This document shows, piece after piece, positions 53,661-61,732 of a DNA stretch of 64,000 bases. Numbering within the stretch: position 1 is the first letter of the stretch; each line of letters starts with the position of its first letter. The position numbers and the translations under genes are program-made. The DNA is from Rugamonas fusca (GTDB lineage Bacteria; Pseudomonadota; Gammaproteobacteria; Burkholderiales; Burkholderiaceae_D): NCBI RefSeq assembly GCF_014042365.1, contig NZ_JACEZS010000001.1, forward strand, positions 248,001 through 312,000, written 5' to 3'. The notes under the pieces are model-generated. The model did not search any database. It was not told the DNA's origin and saw nothing but the letters and a program-made list of their open reading frames with translations.

Positions 53661-54941
53661 TCAGTGCTCACGCACCATGGCTGGGGACACGCTCGGCAGC
53701 GTGGGCTGCGACAGCAGATAGGGCAGCCACATGGCGAGCAGCATCAGCAACAGGCCTGGCCCCACGGCCAGGAAGAAACGCCAGCCGCCGCTGGCCGCCG
53801 CCAGCAGCTTGCTGATACTGTTGGCCGACACGGCCAGCAGGAAGGTCGGCACCAGTTGCGGCGCTTGCACGGTGCCGCTGGCGGCCAGCGACAGGATGGA
53901 ACTGGCGGCCGCGTGGACGTCGGCCAGCGCGGCCAGCATGGCGCCCGCCTGGGCCGCCGTGGGGCCGAGGTAGGCGTTGGCATAGGAGACGATGCCGGTG
54001 GCGCCGCTCAGCAGGGCGGCGAAGATCAGTGCCTGCCGGATGCTGAACGCGCGGCCGATGCGCTGGCCGCGCCGCGTGGCGCCGTCGGACGCCGTCCGCA
54101 GCCGCCAAGCGGAAATGAGCAAGGTGGCCAGCAGCGCGCTGCCCAGGCTGGGCGCCAGATGACCCACATGATCGGGGGCGATGGTCAGCGTCACCACCAG
54201 CAGCAGGATGTAGGTGGCGATATTGGACAGCGTGGCGGCGCTGGCCGTCACGCCCAGCAGCGCCGGTTCGTGGCGGTAGCGCTGGCCCATGGTGGCGATG
54301 GTGGCCGTGCTGGAGACGAAGCCCGAGGCCAGTCCCGTCAGCGCCAGTCCCATGCGCGGGCCAGCCATGCGCAGCGCGATGTGGGCCGCGCCCTGCATCG
54401 TCATGATGACCAGCACCAGGCCCCACATGCGGCGCGGATTGGCGCCCAGCAGCCAGGTGTTGGCCTGGTCGGGCAGCAGTGGCCAGACGATGAGGGCGGC
54501 GCCAGCCAGGATCAGGGCGTCGCGCAGTTCGCCGCTCTTGAGCGTGACGCGCACGAAATGGTGCAGCGGCCCGCGCAGGTTGAGCAGCGACGCCACGACG
54601 ACGGCCGCGCCGGCCGAGATGGCAGGGTTGGCGATGGCGTTCACGCCCAGCAGGAAGGCCAGGAACAGCGCCAGTTCCGTCGTCACGCCCGGATCGTCGG
54701 AGCGGTCGCGCCAGTGCGAAATCGCGCTCAGGGCCAGTACCAACAGGGCCGCCGCCAGCACCAGGCTGGCCGACAGGCTTTGCGCCAGCCCGCCCATGAA
54801 CGACACCAGCGCGAAGCTGCGCACGCCGACAAAGGCCCGGGTCGGCCCGCTGCCCTTGCTGCGCTCGCGCTCGACCCCGATCAACAGGCCACAGCCAAAG
54901 GCGACGCCGAGTCCGGTCAGGGTGGTGGCTTCAAATATCAT
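53661..54941 (-). CDS. MgtC/SapB N-domain protein with DUF4010
   Basis: 426 residues, about eleven membrane helices. N-terminal MgtC-like part (GLGVAFGCGLLIGVERERSKG, FVGVRSFALVSFMGGLAQ) followed by DUF4010 (SGFVSSTATIATMGQRYRHEP, LANIATY-like region SNIATYILLLVVTL, DVHAAASSILSLAASGTV). Such proteins are inner membrane and of unknown transport function. It is the last GC-rich gene before the AT-richer region; its ATG at 54941 directly borders it. Confidence 0.88.
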   Translation of the reverse strand: MIFEATTLTGLGVAFGCGLLIGVERERSKGSGPTRAFVGVRSFALVSFMGGLAQSLSASLVLAAALLVLALSAISHWRDRSDDPGVTTELALFLAFLLGVNAIANPAISAGAAVVVASLLNLRGPLHHFVRVTLKSGELRDALILAGAALIVWPLLPDQANTWLLGANPRRMWGLVLVIMTMQGAAHIALRMAGPRMGLALTGLASGFVSSTATIATMGQRYRHEPALLGVTASAATLSNIATYILLLVVTLTIAPDHVGHLAPSLGSALLATLLISAWRLRTASDGATRRGQRIGRAFSIRQALIFAALLSGATGIVSYANAYLGPTAAQAGAMLAALADVHAAASSILSLAASGTVQAPQLVPTFLLAVSANSISKLLAAASGGWRFFLAVGPGLLLMLLAMWLPYLLSQPTLPSVSPAMVREH

Positions 54942-55120
54942 GGATGGATTCTGCCAGCCATTGTGGACTGTTGCAATGGGACCAGGCCGCCGGCGCAGTT
55001 TGTGCTTGTCTTGCGGGTAGTTCGTATAGTTGGGTTACGGAGCGCCGTGATGAGGGAGCTGGTGTCTCAATTTGCCTTTGAATTGTTCCGGCGAATGTAG
55101 CGGGCGCAAATCGGTCGTCG

Positions 55121-55314
55121 TCATTCAGGCACTGGCTGTGCCAACTCGGGTTGCGGAACTTGTCCGGCGGGGTGTTCGGCAGCCGGATGTTCACCGACAT
55201 TCCGAGGAGTCGCTCCATTTCGACCTGGATCGTTGCGATGTGAATGAGGGCGGGTAGTTTGGAATAAATCAACAGGGCATGACCGTTGGCGTAGAAGATC
55301 GGCTGCCTGAACAA
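55121..55314 (-). pseudogene. Possible MntA-type nucleotidyltransferase remnant
   Basis: The minus-strand frame reads ALIHIATIQVEMERLLGM followed by SVNIRLPNTPPDKFRN, which resembles the C-terminal half of minimal nucleotidyltransferases (MntA, partner of HepT). The GS-x10-DxD catalytic half is missing and the frame continues into unrelated sequence. Recognition is by eye; a chance likeness is possible. Confidence 0.3.
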
Positions 55315-55451
55315 ACAGGCGTAACGGGGAACGCTTGCCGGAGGGTTTCAGTTTTTGATTAACAGGTAGGCGTATGCAATCTGAGATCGTCAGCTGCGAC
55401 CTTAAGACACGGAAGCCGAAACTTGGCCTGAAAAACAAGTGACTGGGACTT

Positions 55452-55479
55452 ACTTCCGTTACCGCCCCAAAGCGGAAGT
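55452..55479. repeat. Inverted motif ACTTCCG...CGGAAGT
   Basis: Seven-base arms ACTTCCG (55452-55458) and CGGAAGT around a CCGCCCC-containing centre. Similar in style to, but not matching, the GCTNNTGGCCG family further on. Confidence 0.4.
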
Positions 55480-55655
55480 TCGTTTGTCAAGGCCTCGGAT
55501 GTTTTATAGGTAGTGTTCTACGGACGTCATGTAATGACCTCGAACGTATAGCCAAAATAACCGAGTTCCTCGGATAACCGCCAGCCTAATAATTCACGCA
55601 TGACCGGAGTGGATCTAAAAATCGCAAGAACATCATTAGATCCTCTAGAAAATCG

Positions 55656-56591
55656 TCACTTCAACTCAAAAGTCGGCACATCTTTATGTACAGAATATTC
55701 TCGAGCAGTGCTCTTAACTTTCTCAATCAAATCAACCGGCGGAAATGGATTGCAAATGTGAATAGTAGTATTTTCTGGCAGTAGGTCAAGAATTTGATCA
55801 ATTTCTGGGCGATCCACTTCCCCATATGAATGGCCAATAATTAAACAGTGTTGAACGGCCCCGAGCCTAGAGTGCATCTGATTCCAGATCGGTTTTTGAG
55901 TCTGAAAGTGTTTAAAAATATTCCTTTCATGGGGAAGAACACAGTAGCTCTCTCGACGAGGAACCATTGTCTCGGAATATTCTAAATAGTCAAATTCATC
56001 AAAGTCGTTACTCTCCCGCCAACACTTTAAAGGATATCCTAGATGAGGATTTCCATGTTCATCCTCAATCAATATTCCCTTACTGGTGCCATCCATCCGG
56101 CTACACCCATGTGGCTTAAAAACCGAGGGCAGATGGTTATGTGCACTATGAAGAACATAGCCTAAAACTACCATACTAAGTGCACGCTCGACAATAGTGT
56201 CATAGTTAAATGAAATAATATCAGAAATTCTGGGCGCGTACTGTTGAATAAATCTAGGCCATTTCCAAAACCTAGAGGGAAAGACATGATTATCGTAATA
56301 TGAGAATGCAAGCGCAAGAAAATGACGAGCCTCTATTCTTAGCTGATAGTCGTCATGCTTGCCAATATCTCTAAATAGTAAAAAATTATCCCTATCAGCT
56401 TCTTCCTTATTTGACTGATAATAATCAAAAAACTTCGGAAACGCTTCTTTCCATGAAATCTTACCTGACTTTTGATTTATATAGAAATCCCAAGACAGCG
56501 GTTTACTTGGATTAAATTTCCAAAAATACTTTTTTTCGTAACGAAGGTCAATTGACAATCCGTTCCCAACAATCAAAGCCAAATTCCCCAT
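55656..56591 (-). CDS. SIR2-like NAD-binding domain protein
   Basis: 311 residues, GGGAG eight bases before the ATG. SIR2_2-like features: ALIVGNGLSIDL (NAD-binding, 5-16), SFNYDTIVERAL (127-138), KPHG with His161 in the place of the catalytic His, and CLIIGHSYGEVDRPEIDQIL (249-268). No zinc-binding cysteine pairs, so it is not a protein deacetylase. Domains of this kind act as NADases in phage-defence systems such as Thoeris and DSR, usually fused or paired with a sensor. Here the protein is nearly all SIR2, alone. Low GC and rare-codon content mark it as acquired. Confidence 0.85.
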   Translation of the reverse strand: MGNLALIVGNGLSIDLRYEKKYFWKFNPSKPLSWDFYINQKSGKISWKEAFPKFFDYYQSNKEEADRDNFLLFRDIGKHDDYQLRIEARHFLALAFSYYDNHVFPSRFWKWPRFIQQYAPRISDIISFNYDTIVERALSMVVLGYVLHSAHNHLPSVFKPHGCSRMDGTSKGILIEDEHGNPHLGYPLKCWRESNDFDEFDYLEYSETMVPRRESYCVLPHERNIFKHFQTQKPIWNQMHSRLGAVQHCLIIGHSYGEVDRPEIDQILDLLPENTTIHICNPFPPVDLIEKVKSTAREYSVHKDVPTFELK

Positions 56592-56673
56592 AATGCTCCC
56601 GTTAAGAAGAAGGTCTCATCGAAAAAAAACGGATATCTGAGCTGCGACCACCAACTCATCTGCTTTTTACTGA

Positions 56674-56700
56674 GCGGAAGTCCGCTATTGGCCGGAAGTG
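56674..56700 (+). repeat. Intergenic GCTNNTGGCCG element 1
   Basis: Core GCTATTGGCCG at 56684-56694, preceded by the small hairpin GCGGA-AG-TCCGC. Lies between the SIR2-like gene and the tiny membrane protein gene. Confidence 0.5.
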
Positions 56701-56708
56701 GAAGCGTT

Positions 56709-56858
56709 TCAATTCACTGAACTGTCACGAATTCGCTTGAACAACACCAGTTCAAATGCCACGCCAGCAAGAAAGACGATGCCGGATCCATATTCGAATC
56801 CCTGGTAGTAAGCAACCAGTGCCGCAGCGACAAATCCAGCGGTAATCAGATGACGCAT
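56709..56858 (-). CDS. 49-residue membrane protein
   Basis: Short gene on the minus strand with a perfect AGGAG seven bases before ATG 56858. The product has two hydrophobic segments (LITAGFVAAALVAYYQG and SGIVFLAGVAFELVLF) and a basic C-terminus KRIRDSSVN. The combination of strong ribosome site and coherent membrane pattern supports coding. Family unknown; toxin, holin-like or housekeeping roles cannot be told apart. Confidence 0.7.
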   Translation of the reverse strand: MRHLITAGFVAAALVAYYQGFEYGSGIVFLAGVAFELVLFKRIRDSSVN

Positions 56859-56946
56859 TTTATCTCCTAATTTTCATTGAAACATTTCAAAGGAGCGTCC
56901 GCGGCCGATGTACGACATTCACCAACCACCGCTTTACGAATTTAAT

Positions 56947-57025
56947 CTACACTAGCTATTGCGGCGGTATGGTGAGTCACCAATACCAGCAAGTCCAGCA
57001 GTGTCCGTCCTCGTGTTGGCGCCGC
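56947..57025 (+). repeat. 80-base direct repeat, copy A
   Basis: Begins CTACACTA and ends GTTGGCGCCGC; aligned with copy B at 58172-58251 it is about 80 per cent identical overall, and its last 35 bases (from AAGTCCAGCAG) are identical. Same orientation as copy B. The pair brackets the two-gene WYL-like/zinc-ribbon unit. Confidence 0.8.
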
Positions 57026-57079
57026 TATTTATTTACCTCTCCACTTATTCCCCAAGACCTCGTGGCACACAAGCCTTCC

Positions 57080-57112
57080 ACCGTCCGACTCTGGCCGAAC
57101 TTGACCGACGGT
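57080..57112 (+). repeat. Intergenic GCTNNTGGCCG element 2 (variant)
   Basis: Variant core GACTCTGGCCG at 57087-57097 inside inverted arms ACCGTC (57080-57085) and GACGGT (57107-57112). Confidence 0.45.
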
Positions 57113-57241
57113 GTTTAAGATAGAAGCTTGCTCATCTGTAATTAAATAATCCTCACTCGAGGCCGAAGTCGCCCCAAAAGTATGCAGCCGTATATTAATG
57201 ATATTCGCATAGGTCTTGTCAATCGCTGGGTTTAGCTCTGG

Positions 57242-57532
57242 CTATAGTTGAAAAAATACATAAACCATCGCCCTATCGTTGCGGCGATAATCAGGTCGTT
57301 GTGTTAACTCTTCCTTAGTGCGATGCAGCGAAAAAACATCGCGCACTTTGAGAAGTTTCCAGCCGATGGATTCACCACTCGCGCTGCCACCTGAGGTTTG
57401 AAAACAGCGAAGTATCTCATCGCCTCCCTTATCGCGTCCATATGCATGGGGCTCGACAAATCTGGAATAGCCTCGGTATCGCAATTCCAAGACGTTCTTG
57501 CCGCGAATCGATTCACCAATAATAGTGTTCAT
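57242..57532 (-). CDS. WYL-like small protein
   Basis: 96 residues from ATG 57532 (upstream in-frame starts overlap the neighbour). The pattern IIGESIRGKNVLELRYRGYSRFVEPHAYG, LRCFQTSGGSASGESIGWKLLKV and the RPDYRRNDRAM end is a recurring stand-alone WYL-like protein; WYL folds bind nucleic acid or nucleotide ligands and are common regulators in defence islands. No HTH is attached. It follows the zinc-ribbon gene after 22 bases and both are framed by the direct repeats. Confidence 0.75.
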   Translation of the reverse strand: MNTIIGESIRGKNVLELRYRGYSRFVEPHAYGRDKGGDEILRCFQTSGGSASGESIGWKLLKVRDVFSLHRTKEELTQRPDYRRNDRAMVYVFFQL

Positions 57533-57554
57533 AATAGTCTCACGATTGACCTGC

Positions 57555-58007
57555 CTATGGGGCCTTGGGGGGGGGCTGAATAGTTCCAACCATACGCCCC
57601 TCGTAACGATGTCCGCAGGATGTGCACACGCGTGTTTGGTGGTCCCTTGCATCATGCACTAGCTGGCGTTTCTTATGATCGTTCTCCCAGCACCGCAAGC
57701 AATAAGGGATCCCTGTCGGATTGCCGCAATTGTCTGCTACGTAATAGGCATCATAGTGGCGCACGAAGGCGTCCTTGCTTTGAAACGCTTCCTCCAATTC
57801 GACGATACGTTTGTCTTTTTCGGAAAGCGTATCCTGAACCTCGACAAGCTCAAGCTTGGTATCGGCAAGAGCTCCCACCAGATCGGCGAGCTTAAGTTTA
57901 AGTTCAGCGCGCTCAAGCGATAAATCACTCTCGCGCAAGAACTTGACGATGTCTGTTGCCGTCTTAAGACTATTCAGCGCAGCAGCAATGATAGTAATGT
58001 CGGGCAT
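57555..58007 (-). CDS. Coiled-coil/zinc-ribbon protein of unknown function
   Basis: 150 residues, GAGG seven bases upstream. Residues 1-30 form an amphipathic helix, 30-80 a Leu/Glu-rich coiled coil (LKLKLADLVGALADTKLELVE, LSEKDKRIVELEEAF), and 95-140 a zinc ribbon with CLRC and CTSC about 30 residues apart. The last residues are PPPKAP. Similar small proteins recur on mobile DNA, but I cannot name a function. A DNA or protein adaptor role is possible. Confidence 0.78.
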   Translation of the reverse strand: MPDITIIAAALNSLKTATDIVKFLRESDLSLERAELKLKLADLVGALADTKLELVEVQDTLSEKDKRIVELEEAFQSKDAFVRHYDAYYVADNCGNPTGIPYCLRCWENDHKKRQLVHDARDHQTRVCTSCGHRYEGRMVGTIQPPPKAP

Positions 58008-58065
58008 TTTGAAACCTCAAAATCAATATTTACATAACATTGTCTGCGTGATTTGCTGAGCATCG

Positions 58066-58076
58066 GCTTGTGGCCG
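58066..58076 (+). repeat. Intergenic GCTNNTGGCCG element 3
   Basis: Core GCTTGTGGCCG, upstream of the zinc-ribbon gene. Flanking arms are weak. Confidence 0.4.
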
Positions 58077-58171
58077 GATTTTACCAGTGATATCAACGTT
58101 TGACTTAACTGGCGCCGAAGCGCCGCGCAAAGTGTACCTCCATGATGGTAAGGCACTCGAGCAAATTTATG

Positions 58172-58251
58172 CTACACTAAACTCAGCGGCGGTATGGCGA
58201 GCCACCCCCTACTATCAAGTCCAGCAGTGTCCGTCCTCGTGTTGGCGCCGC
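58172..58251 (+). repeat. 80-base direct repeat, copy B
   Basis: Starts CTACACTAAACTC and ends GTTGGCGCCGC. See copy A at 56947-57025; 1.2 kb apart in the same orientation. Confidence 0.8.
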
Positions 58252-58350
58252 ATTCGTTCCAATCTAGTTATCGGTTCTTATTTCGGTCCAACAAAATCCG
58301 CCGCGCTTTGTTTGATTGGCTCATTATGCCCGAGTACCGACAAATGCATA

Positions 58351-59106
58351 TCAGCAACAAATGTATTTGATCGGGTTTTGACTTCCGCCTGTGTATAGGT
58401 GAGCAACCGACTTGCCAACAAAGGATTGATATCTAGCCGCATCCGACTCGCCTGTCATTTTCTTTCGTTTCTTGTTATTGCTTTCCTCCCAGCCCGACGG
58501 CACGAAAACACCGCGAACTATTCCTCGTGCTACCGCGAGCACACAAGCAGCTTGGCTGGCTCGCTTAATACTTAATACCCAGTTACCTTTCACAGCATCG
58601 AAGATATCAGAGCGTTCAATGCTCGCGGCGCTATTGTTGCAATTCTCCAGCAGTTCGCTCCATTTGCGTTCAATCTTAATTATCAGCAATGGAGTCTCTT
58701 CAAAATTATCAAATTTTTCTGCGTGCAACGCGGTTTTTAAATCACGCGCATCTATGATTCCTTCGGCCGCTCCATGACCGGATATTTCGTTTGTCAACGC
58801 CTCTGGTTCGATATGATTAACCATGTCAATAAGGGAAGCTTCTACCTTTATCGCTTCCTCATGCGACATCCCATAACGAACAATTTTATGCATTACTTCT
58901 TTGCCCGATTTTATGATTTTCGCAATAACTTCTTGCTTGGCCGACATAACATCATCCGACTCCAGGCGCACAATCTGACCTTGCGCATGTGCGAAGACAC
59001 GATTTCCTACCCCTTTCCCAACGTAAAAAGGCAGATTCGGTCTATTTGGGTCAAATAACGCATATACGTAATGCCCCAGGGTCGGCCACGCATCTTGATG
59101 GAACAT
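58351..59106 (-). CDS. GIY-YIG nuclease family protein (LEM-3-like)
   Basis: 251 residues from ATG 59106, which has GGGAGGGG directly upstream; a longer in-frame start lacks one. N-terminal GIY-YIG domain of the LEM-3-like group: HYVYALFDP (the GIY strand) and FYVGKGVGNRVFAH (the YIG strand with catalytic Arg36 and His40), then AIKVEASLIDMV with Glu89 as metal ligand. The C-terminal 130 residues contain KGNWVLSIKRASQAACVLAVARGIVRGVFVP, a sheet-helix module of unknown use. Nuclease activity is expected from the residues. Low-GC accessory gene; a role in DNA restriction or repair is inference. Confidence 0.82.
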   Translation of the reverse strand: MFHQDAWPTLGHYVYALFDPNRPNLPFYVGKGVGNRVFAHAQGQIVRLESDDVMSAKQEVIAKIIKSGKEVMHKIVRYGMSHEEAIKVEASLIDMVNHIEPEALTNEISGHGAAEGIIDARDLKTALHAEKFDNFEETPLLIIKIERKWSELLENCNNSAASIERSDIFDAVKGNWVLSIKRASQAACVLAVARGIVRGVFVPSGWEESNNKKRKKMTGESDAARYQSFVGKSVAHLYTGGSQNPIKYICC

Positions 59107-59300
59107 CTGCCCCTCCCAAATTAGTTTTAAGTTTCTGATTTTGTTGATGTGCAAAGCAGGTGGTGACAGGATGTATAGCGGTTATGTGTTGGCGTCAGAG
59201 TCGAATGCGCCATCAAATTTTTTTGCTCCGCAACAGCTATGGCTTAGCGACTAGTGAAGGTGAAACTAGAGCAACTGTTTACAAATAATTCCTGATTGCC

Positions 59301-59327
59301 TAGGGCCGCTTCTGGCCGCATTCGGCT
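59301..59327 (+). repeat. Intergenic GCTNNTGGCCG element 4
   Basis: Core GCTTCTGGCCG at 59308-59318 within arms GCCG and CGGC, between the GIY-YIG and DUF4019 genes. Confidence 0.5.
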
Positions 59328-59347
59328 GTTGAATCAGCTTGTTGACT

Positions 59348-59767
59348 TCACTTGATGAAATATCCTGATACGCGCCATGTGCCATCCGGGCCCTTCATCG
59401 GGGTTATCGTTTCGACTGCCGTATGCTTTTTTGAAAATTTAGACTTGTACTGAATAACCACGTACTGACCGCGGGGCGCAGATGGTAACTCCTCCGTGTA
59501 CGACGCTGAAATTAGGACACGCTGTTCTAGTTCACCAACCGGAGAACGCGCAGCTGCCACGGCATTTTCCCAATCTGACTTTGTAATTGCCGCCTTAAAA
59601 GGTGGTGCCGCTTGCTCCCAAGTAGCTGCGTACTGCTTAGTATCGACAAGAGCAAGCCAGCTTTGTGCTGATTTGTTTGCCTTGTCGATGGCATCTGAAT
59701 CTGGTTGTGCGGCAGAGGCGCATGCCGCAGAAAATACAAAGAAGATACTAGCAACAATTTTCCGCAC
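59348..59767 (-). CDS. DUF4019 exported protein
   Basis: 139 residues starting at GTG 59767, with GAGGAG five bases upstream. Signal peptide to about residue 20 (CASAA/QPD). Mature part shows the DUF4019 pattern: AQSWLALVDTKQYAATWEQAAPPFKAAITKSDWENAVAAARSPVGELEQR, YVVIQYKSKF and the ending WRVSGYFIK. Periplasmic, function unknown. Confidence 0.85.
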   Translation of the reverse strand: MRKIVASIFFVFSAACASAAQPDSDAIDKANKSAQSWLALVDTKQYAATWEQAAPPFKAAITKSDWENAVAAARSPVGELEQRVLISASYTEELPSAPRGQYVVIQYKSKFSKKHTAVETITPMKGPDGTWRVSGYFIK

Positions 59768-59849
59768 AGCCGCTCCTCAATGAAATTGAATGTTATTCCG
59801 CGAGAGCATATCATCTAAAACCTCAGGAAAATCCGCCCTTTGTCACGCG

Positions 59850-59880
59850 ACGAGCGGCAGCTCCTGGCCGGCTACTGCCT
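59850..59880 (+). repeat. Intergenic GCTNNTGGCCG element 5
   Basis: Core GCTCCTGGCCG at 59860-59870 inside inverted arms GGCAG (59856-59860) and CTGCC (59875-59879). Confidence 0.55.
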
Positions 59881-59980
59881 TCCAAAGTGGTCACTCGCCT
59901 ATAGTTAAGTAGCAGCTAGCCTCATACTTCTTAATTTGGCCAGCAGCATATTTTCTGGTCGTTGACTTTCGGCTAGGCTA

Positions 59981-60661
59981 CTAAGGGGCCGAGCTATACT
60001 TCTTTTTTCGACGTTGCCATAACGCAAGAAGAATCAGCCCACCGACGAACATTGCGTTACCCTGAGGTTCTGGCACCGACGAGGTGACGGTGAAAGTGTC
60101 GATGTGCTGAGACGAGAAATTAGCGACGCGCTCGTCGTAAATGGAGAATCGTGCATTGCCGCTAAAGGAAGAGTCCAATGCCAAAGCGAAATTCTGGTCG
60201 AAACCATTGGTCGTGAGAAAAGATCGGTTTGGGTCTTTTATGTTTTTACTGATTTGATTCTCCACGTTAATGTAATCATTACTGTGTTGAGTGAGCAAGC
60301 CTGCCGGTGATAGTGCATCGTCAGTTGTCACCATCAGCATGCCTTCGGCCGGTCTGGAGGCGTAAAACGTCACACTGTGACCGCTAACGGTCACAACGTC
60401 CTTGAAATCGGGACCCCACCCATACGTATAATGCTCGCCACCAAACTGCCTCTCTCCTTGGTAATAATCGGTATCGGTGCTGACGGTAATGGCCTGCGAA
60501 AATGACATGCCTTCCAGATTTTGACCGGCCATGCCAAATACACCAGTTGTATCAAATCCGTAATCGACAATCCCGGAAGTGGTGACGGTCCAAGTCTGCG
60601 CCTGCGCCGTAAGTACAACCATGGTGAGGACACCAACGGCAAATGATCGGATGACTTTCAT
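59981..60661 (-). CDS. PEP-CTERM anchored exported protein
   Basis: 226 residues, GGGGA upstream of the ATG. Signal peptide to about residue 21 (LTAQA/QTW), beta-rich middle, and a C-terminal PEP-CTERM tag: VPEPQGNAMFVGGLILLALWQ followed by RRKKK. That tag directs sorting by an exosortase, which must be encoded elsewhere. Such proteins accompany exopolysaccharide production in betaproteobacteria. No other recognised domain. Confidence 0.87.
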   Translation of the reverse strand: MKVIRSFAVGVLTMVVLTAQAQTWTVTTSGIVDYGFDTTGVFGMAGQNLEGMSFSQAITVSTDTDYYQGERQFGGEHYTYGWGPDFKDVVTVSGHSVTFYASRPAEGMLMVTTDDALSPAGLLTQHSNDYINVENQISKNIKDPNRSFLTTNGFDQNFALALDSSFSGNARFSIYDERVANFSSQHIDTFTVTSSVPEPQGNAMFVGGLILLALWQRRKKKYSSAP

Positions 60662-60830
60662 TGAGTTTTCCCCATCGTTTTAAGATATTATCAAAATTTT
60701 ACAGTTATTTGATTTGCAATCATACTTGATAACGATTTGGGATGCTACTTTTTATTGGCCTTTGCATGCGAGAGAGCTCTATGACTACGAGTGTGTTCGA
60801 ATAGCAGAACTGCCTTGGCTCACTCGCCAA

Positions 60831-60862
60831 CGAGCGACAGCTGCTGGCCGTCAACGGCCAAT
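60831..60862 (+). repeat. Intergenic GCTNNTGGCCG element 6
   Basis: Core GCTGCTGGCCG at 60840-60850; GGCCGT (60846-60851) and ACGGCC (60854-60859) can pair. Confidence 0.55.
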
Positions 60863-60908
60863 CCGGCAGCGCAGCAACGTCCAGCCCCTGGACAACCCGG
60901 TCGTAATG

Positions 60909-61187
60909 TTAGATCTTTTCGTCACAAGAGCCGCATCTTCCGTGCCAAACAATTTGATAGTATGGGTTCATGTCACGAGCGTCATTTGCAGATCCAAAAA
61001 CACTTTTTCCGCAGCGTGGACATAACGCCGTGCCAGAATATATCGCCGCAAAAAGGACAAGCAACGGGATCATGATCACCGCAACGCCTATGGAAATTCC
61101 TCCAAAATTGGCAGCCAAGGCACCAAATAGTGAGGCCAGACAAACTATTAAAAAATAGCAAAGTCTAATTTTTTTGGAGATTTTCAT
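60909..61187 (-). CDS. Small membrane protein with zinc ribbon
   Basis: 92 residues from ATG 61187. Two hydrophobic segments (LCYFLIVCLASLFGALAA and ISIGVAVIMIPLLVLFAAIYSG) are followed by a C4 motif CPRCGK...CGSC. The frame is open back to 61343, giving an extra 52 residues (SGLPGGMSGFKDMSRPITAE) that may be an additional N-terminal part; ribosome sites are weak at both starts. Function unknown. Confidence 0.65.
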   Translation of the reverse strand: MKISKKIRLCYFLIVCLASLFGALAANFGGISIGVAVIMIPLLVLFAAIYSGTALCPRCGKSVFGSANDARDMNPYYQIVWHGRCGSCDEKI

Positions 61188-61390
61188 GATATTTCTTCTC
61201 ACATGAATTGGTTTTTTTCTTGAAAAAACCAATAACACCTCCGCAGTAATTGGTCTAGACATATCTTTAAAACCCGACATGCCTCCCGGTAGTCCAGATC
61301 CTATTGATGCACCGGCTCCGACAAATTTACCATCAGAATCCATGTGCCAATACCTGCATGGTTTCGAGGAAAAAAACTAATATCAATAAG

Positions 61391-61420
61391 GTCCGCTGGT
61401 GGCCGAATTCAGTCAACGAC
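61391..61420 (+). repeat. Intergenic GCTNNTGGCCG element 7
   Basis: Core GCTGGTGGCCG at 61395-61405 between two small membrane protein genes. Confidence 0.45.
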
Positions 61421-61466
61421 ACCAGCTCTCCAATTTAGCTCCGGTATTCCAGAATCGCTAATGTTG

Positions 61467-61694
61467 TCAATTATTCGAGTCAAATGACTTCATCCGATGC
61501 CGAGCAAACGCACCTATCGCGACAAATAGTCCGCTCGTTGCCGCAAGGATTGAGGGCAGCAGCCTCACCGGTGCTATAGGCAATGTCTTTGCCCATAAAT
61601 TGAAGTCCACAAAAAGAGCGGAAACAAGGAGGAACGAAGCTAACGCGAGCACGACGGACAACCCCACGATACAAATAGTCTTACTGAGTTTCAT
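61467..61694 (-). CDS. Small two-helix membrane protein
   Basis: 75 residues from ATG 61694; the frame opens at 61736. Helices at about 7-32 (ICIVGLSVVLALASFLLVSALF) and 45-65, with a basic end FARHRMKSFDSNN. No ribosome site is clear at any candidate start. Family unknown. Confidence 0.5.
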   Translation of the reverse strand: MKLSKTICIVGLSVVLALASFLLVSALFVDFNLWAKTLPIAPVRLLPSILAATSGLFVAIGAFARHRMKSFDSNN

Positions 61695-61732
61695 TCTATT
61701 ATTTACTGGCATATCACAAGAAATATCAAAAG

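Larger units (their letters stand above)
54942..55655. other. Gene-free junction into the accessory region
   Basis: 714 bases with no intact gene. Base composition falls from about two-thirds GC towards one-half. A minus-strand fragment with nucleotidyltransferase-like sequence lies near 55120-55314, and an inverted motif at 55452-55479. Reading frames are short and overlapping, as in decayed sequence. No tRNA or integrase is seen. Confidence 0.5.
56859..57241. other. Intergenic stretch with repeat copy and readthrough frame
   Basis: 383 bases. Holds direct-repeat copy A (56947-57025), element 2 (57080-57112) and a minus-strand frame of 70 sense codons (57029-57241) that continues in phase beyond the TAG of the WYL-like gene but has no start codon. 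Confidence 0.4.
58008..58350. other. Intergenic stretch with element 3 and repeat copy B
   Basis: 343 bases without a supportable gene. Contains GCTTGTGGCCG at 58066-58076 and the direct-repeat copy B. Confidence 0.4.
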
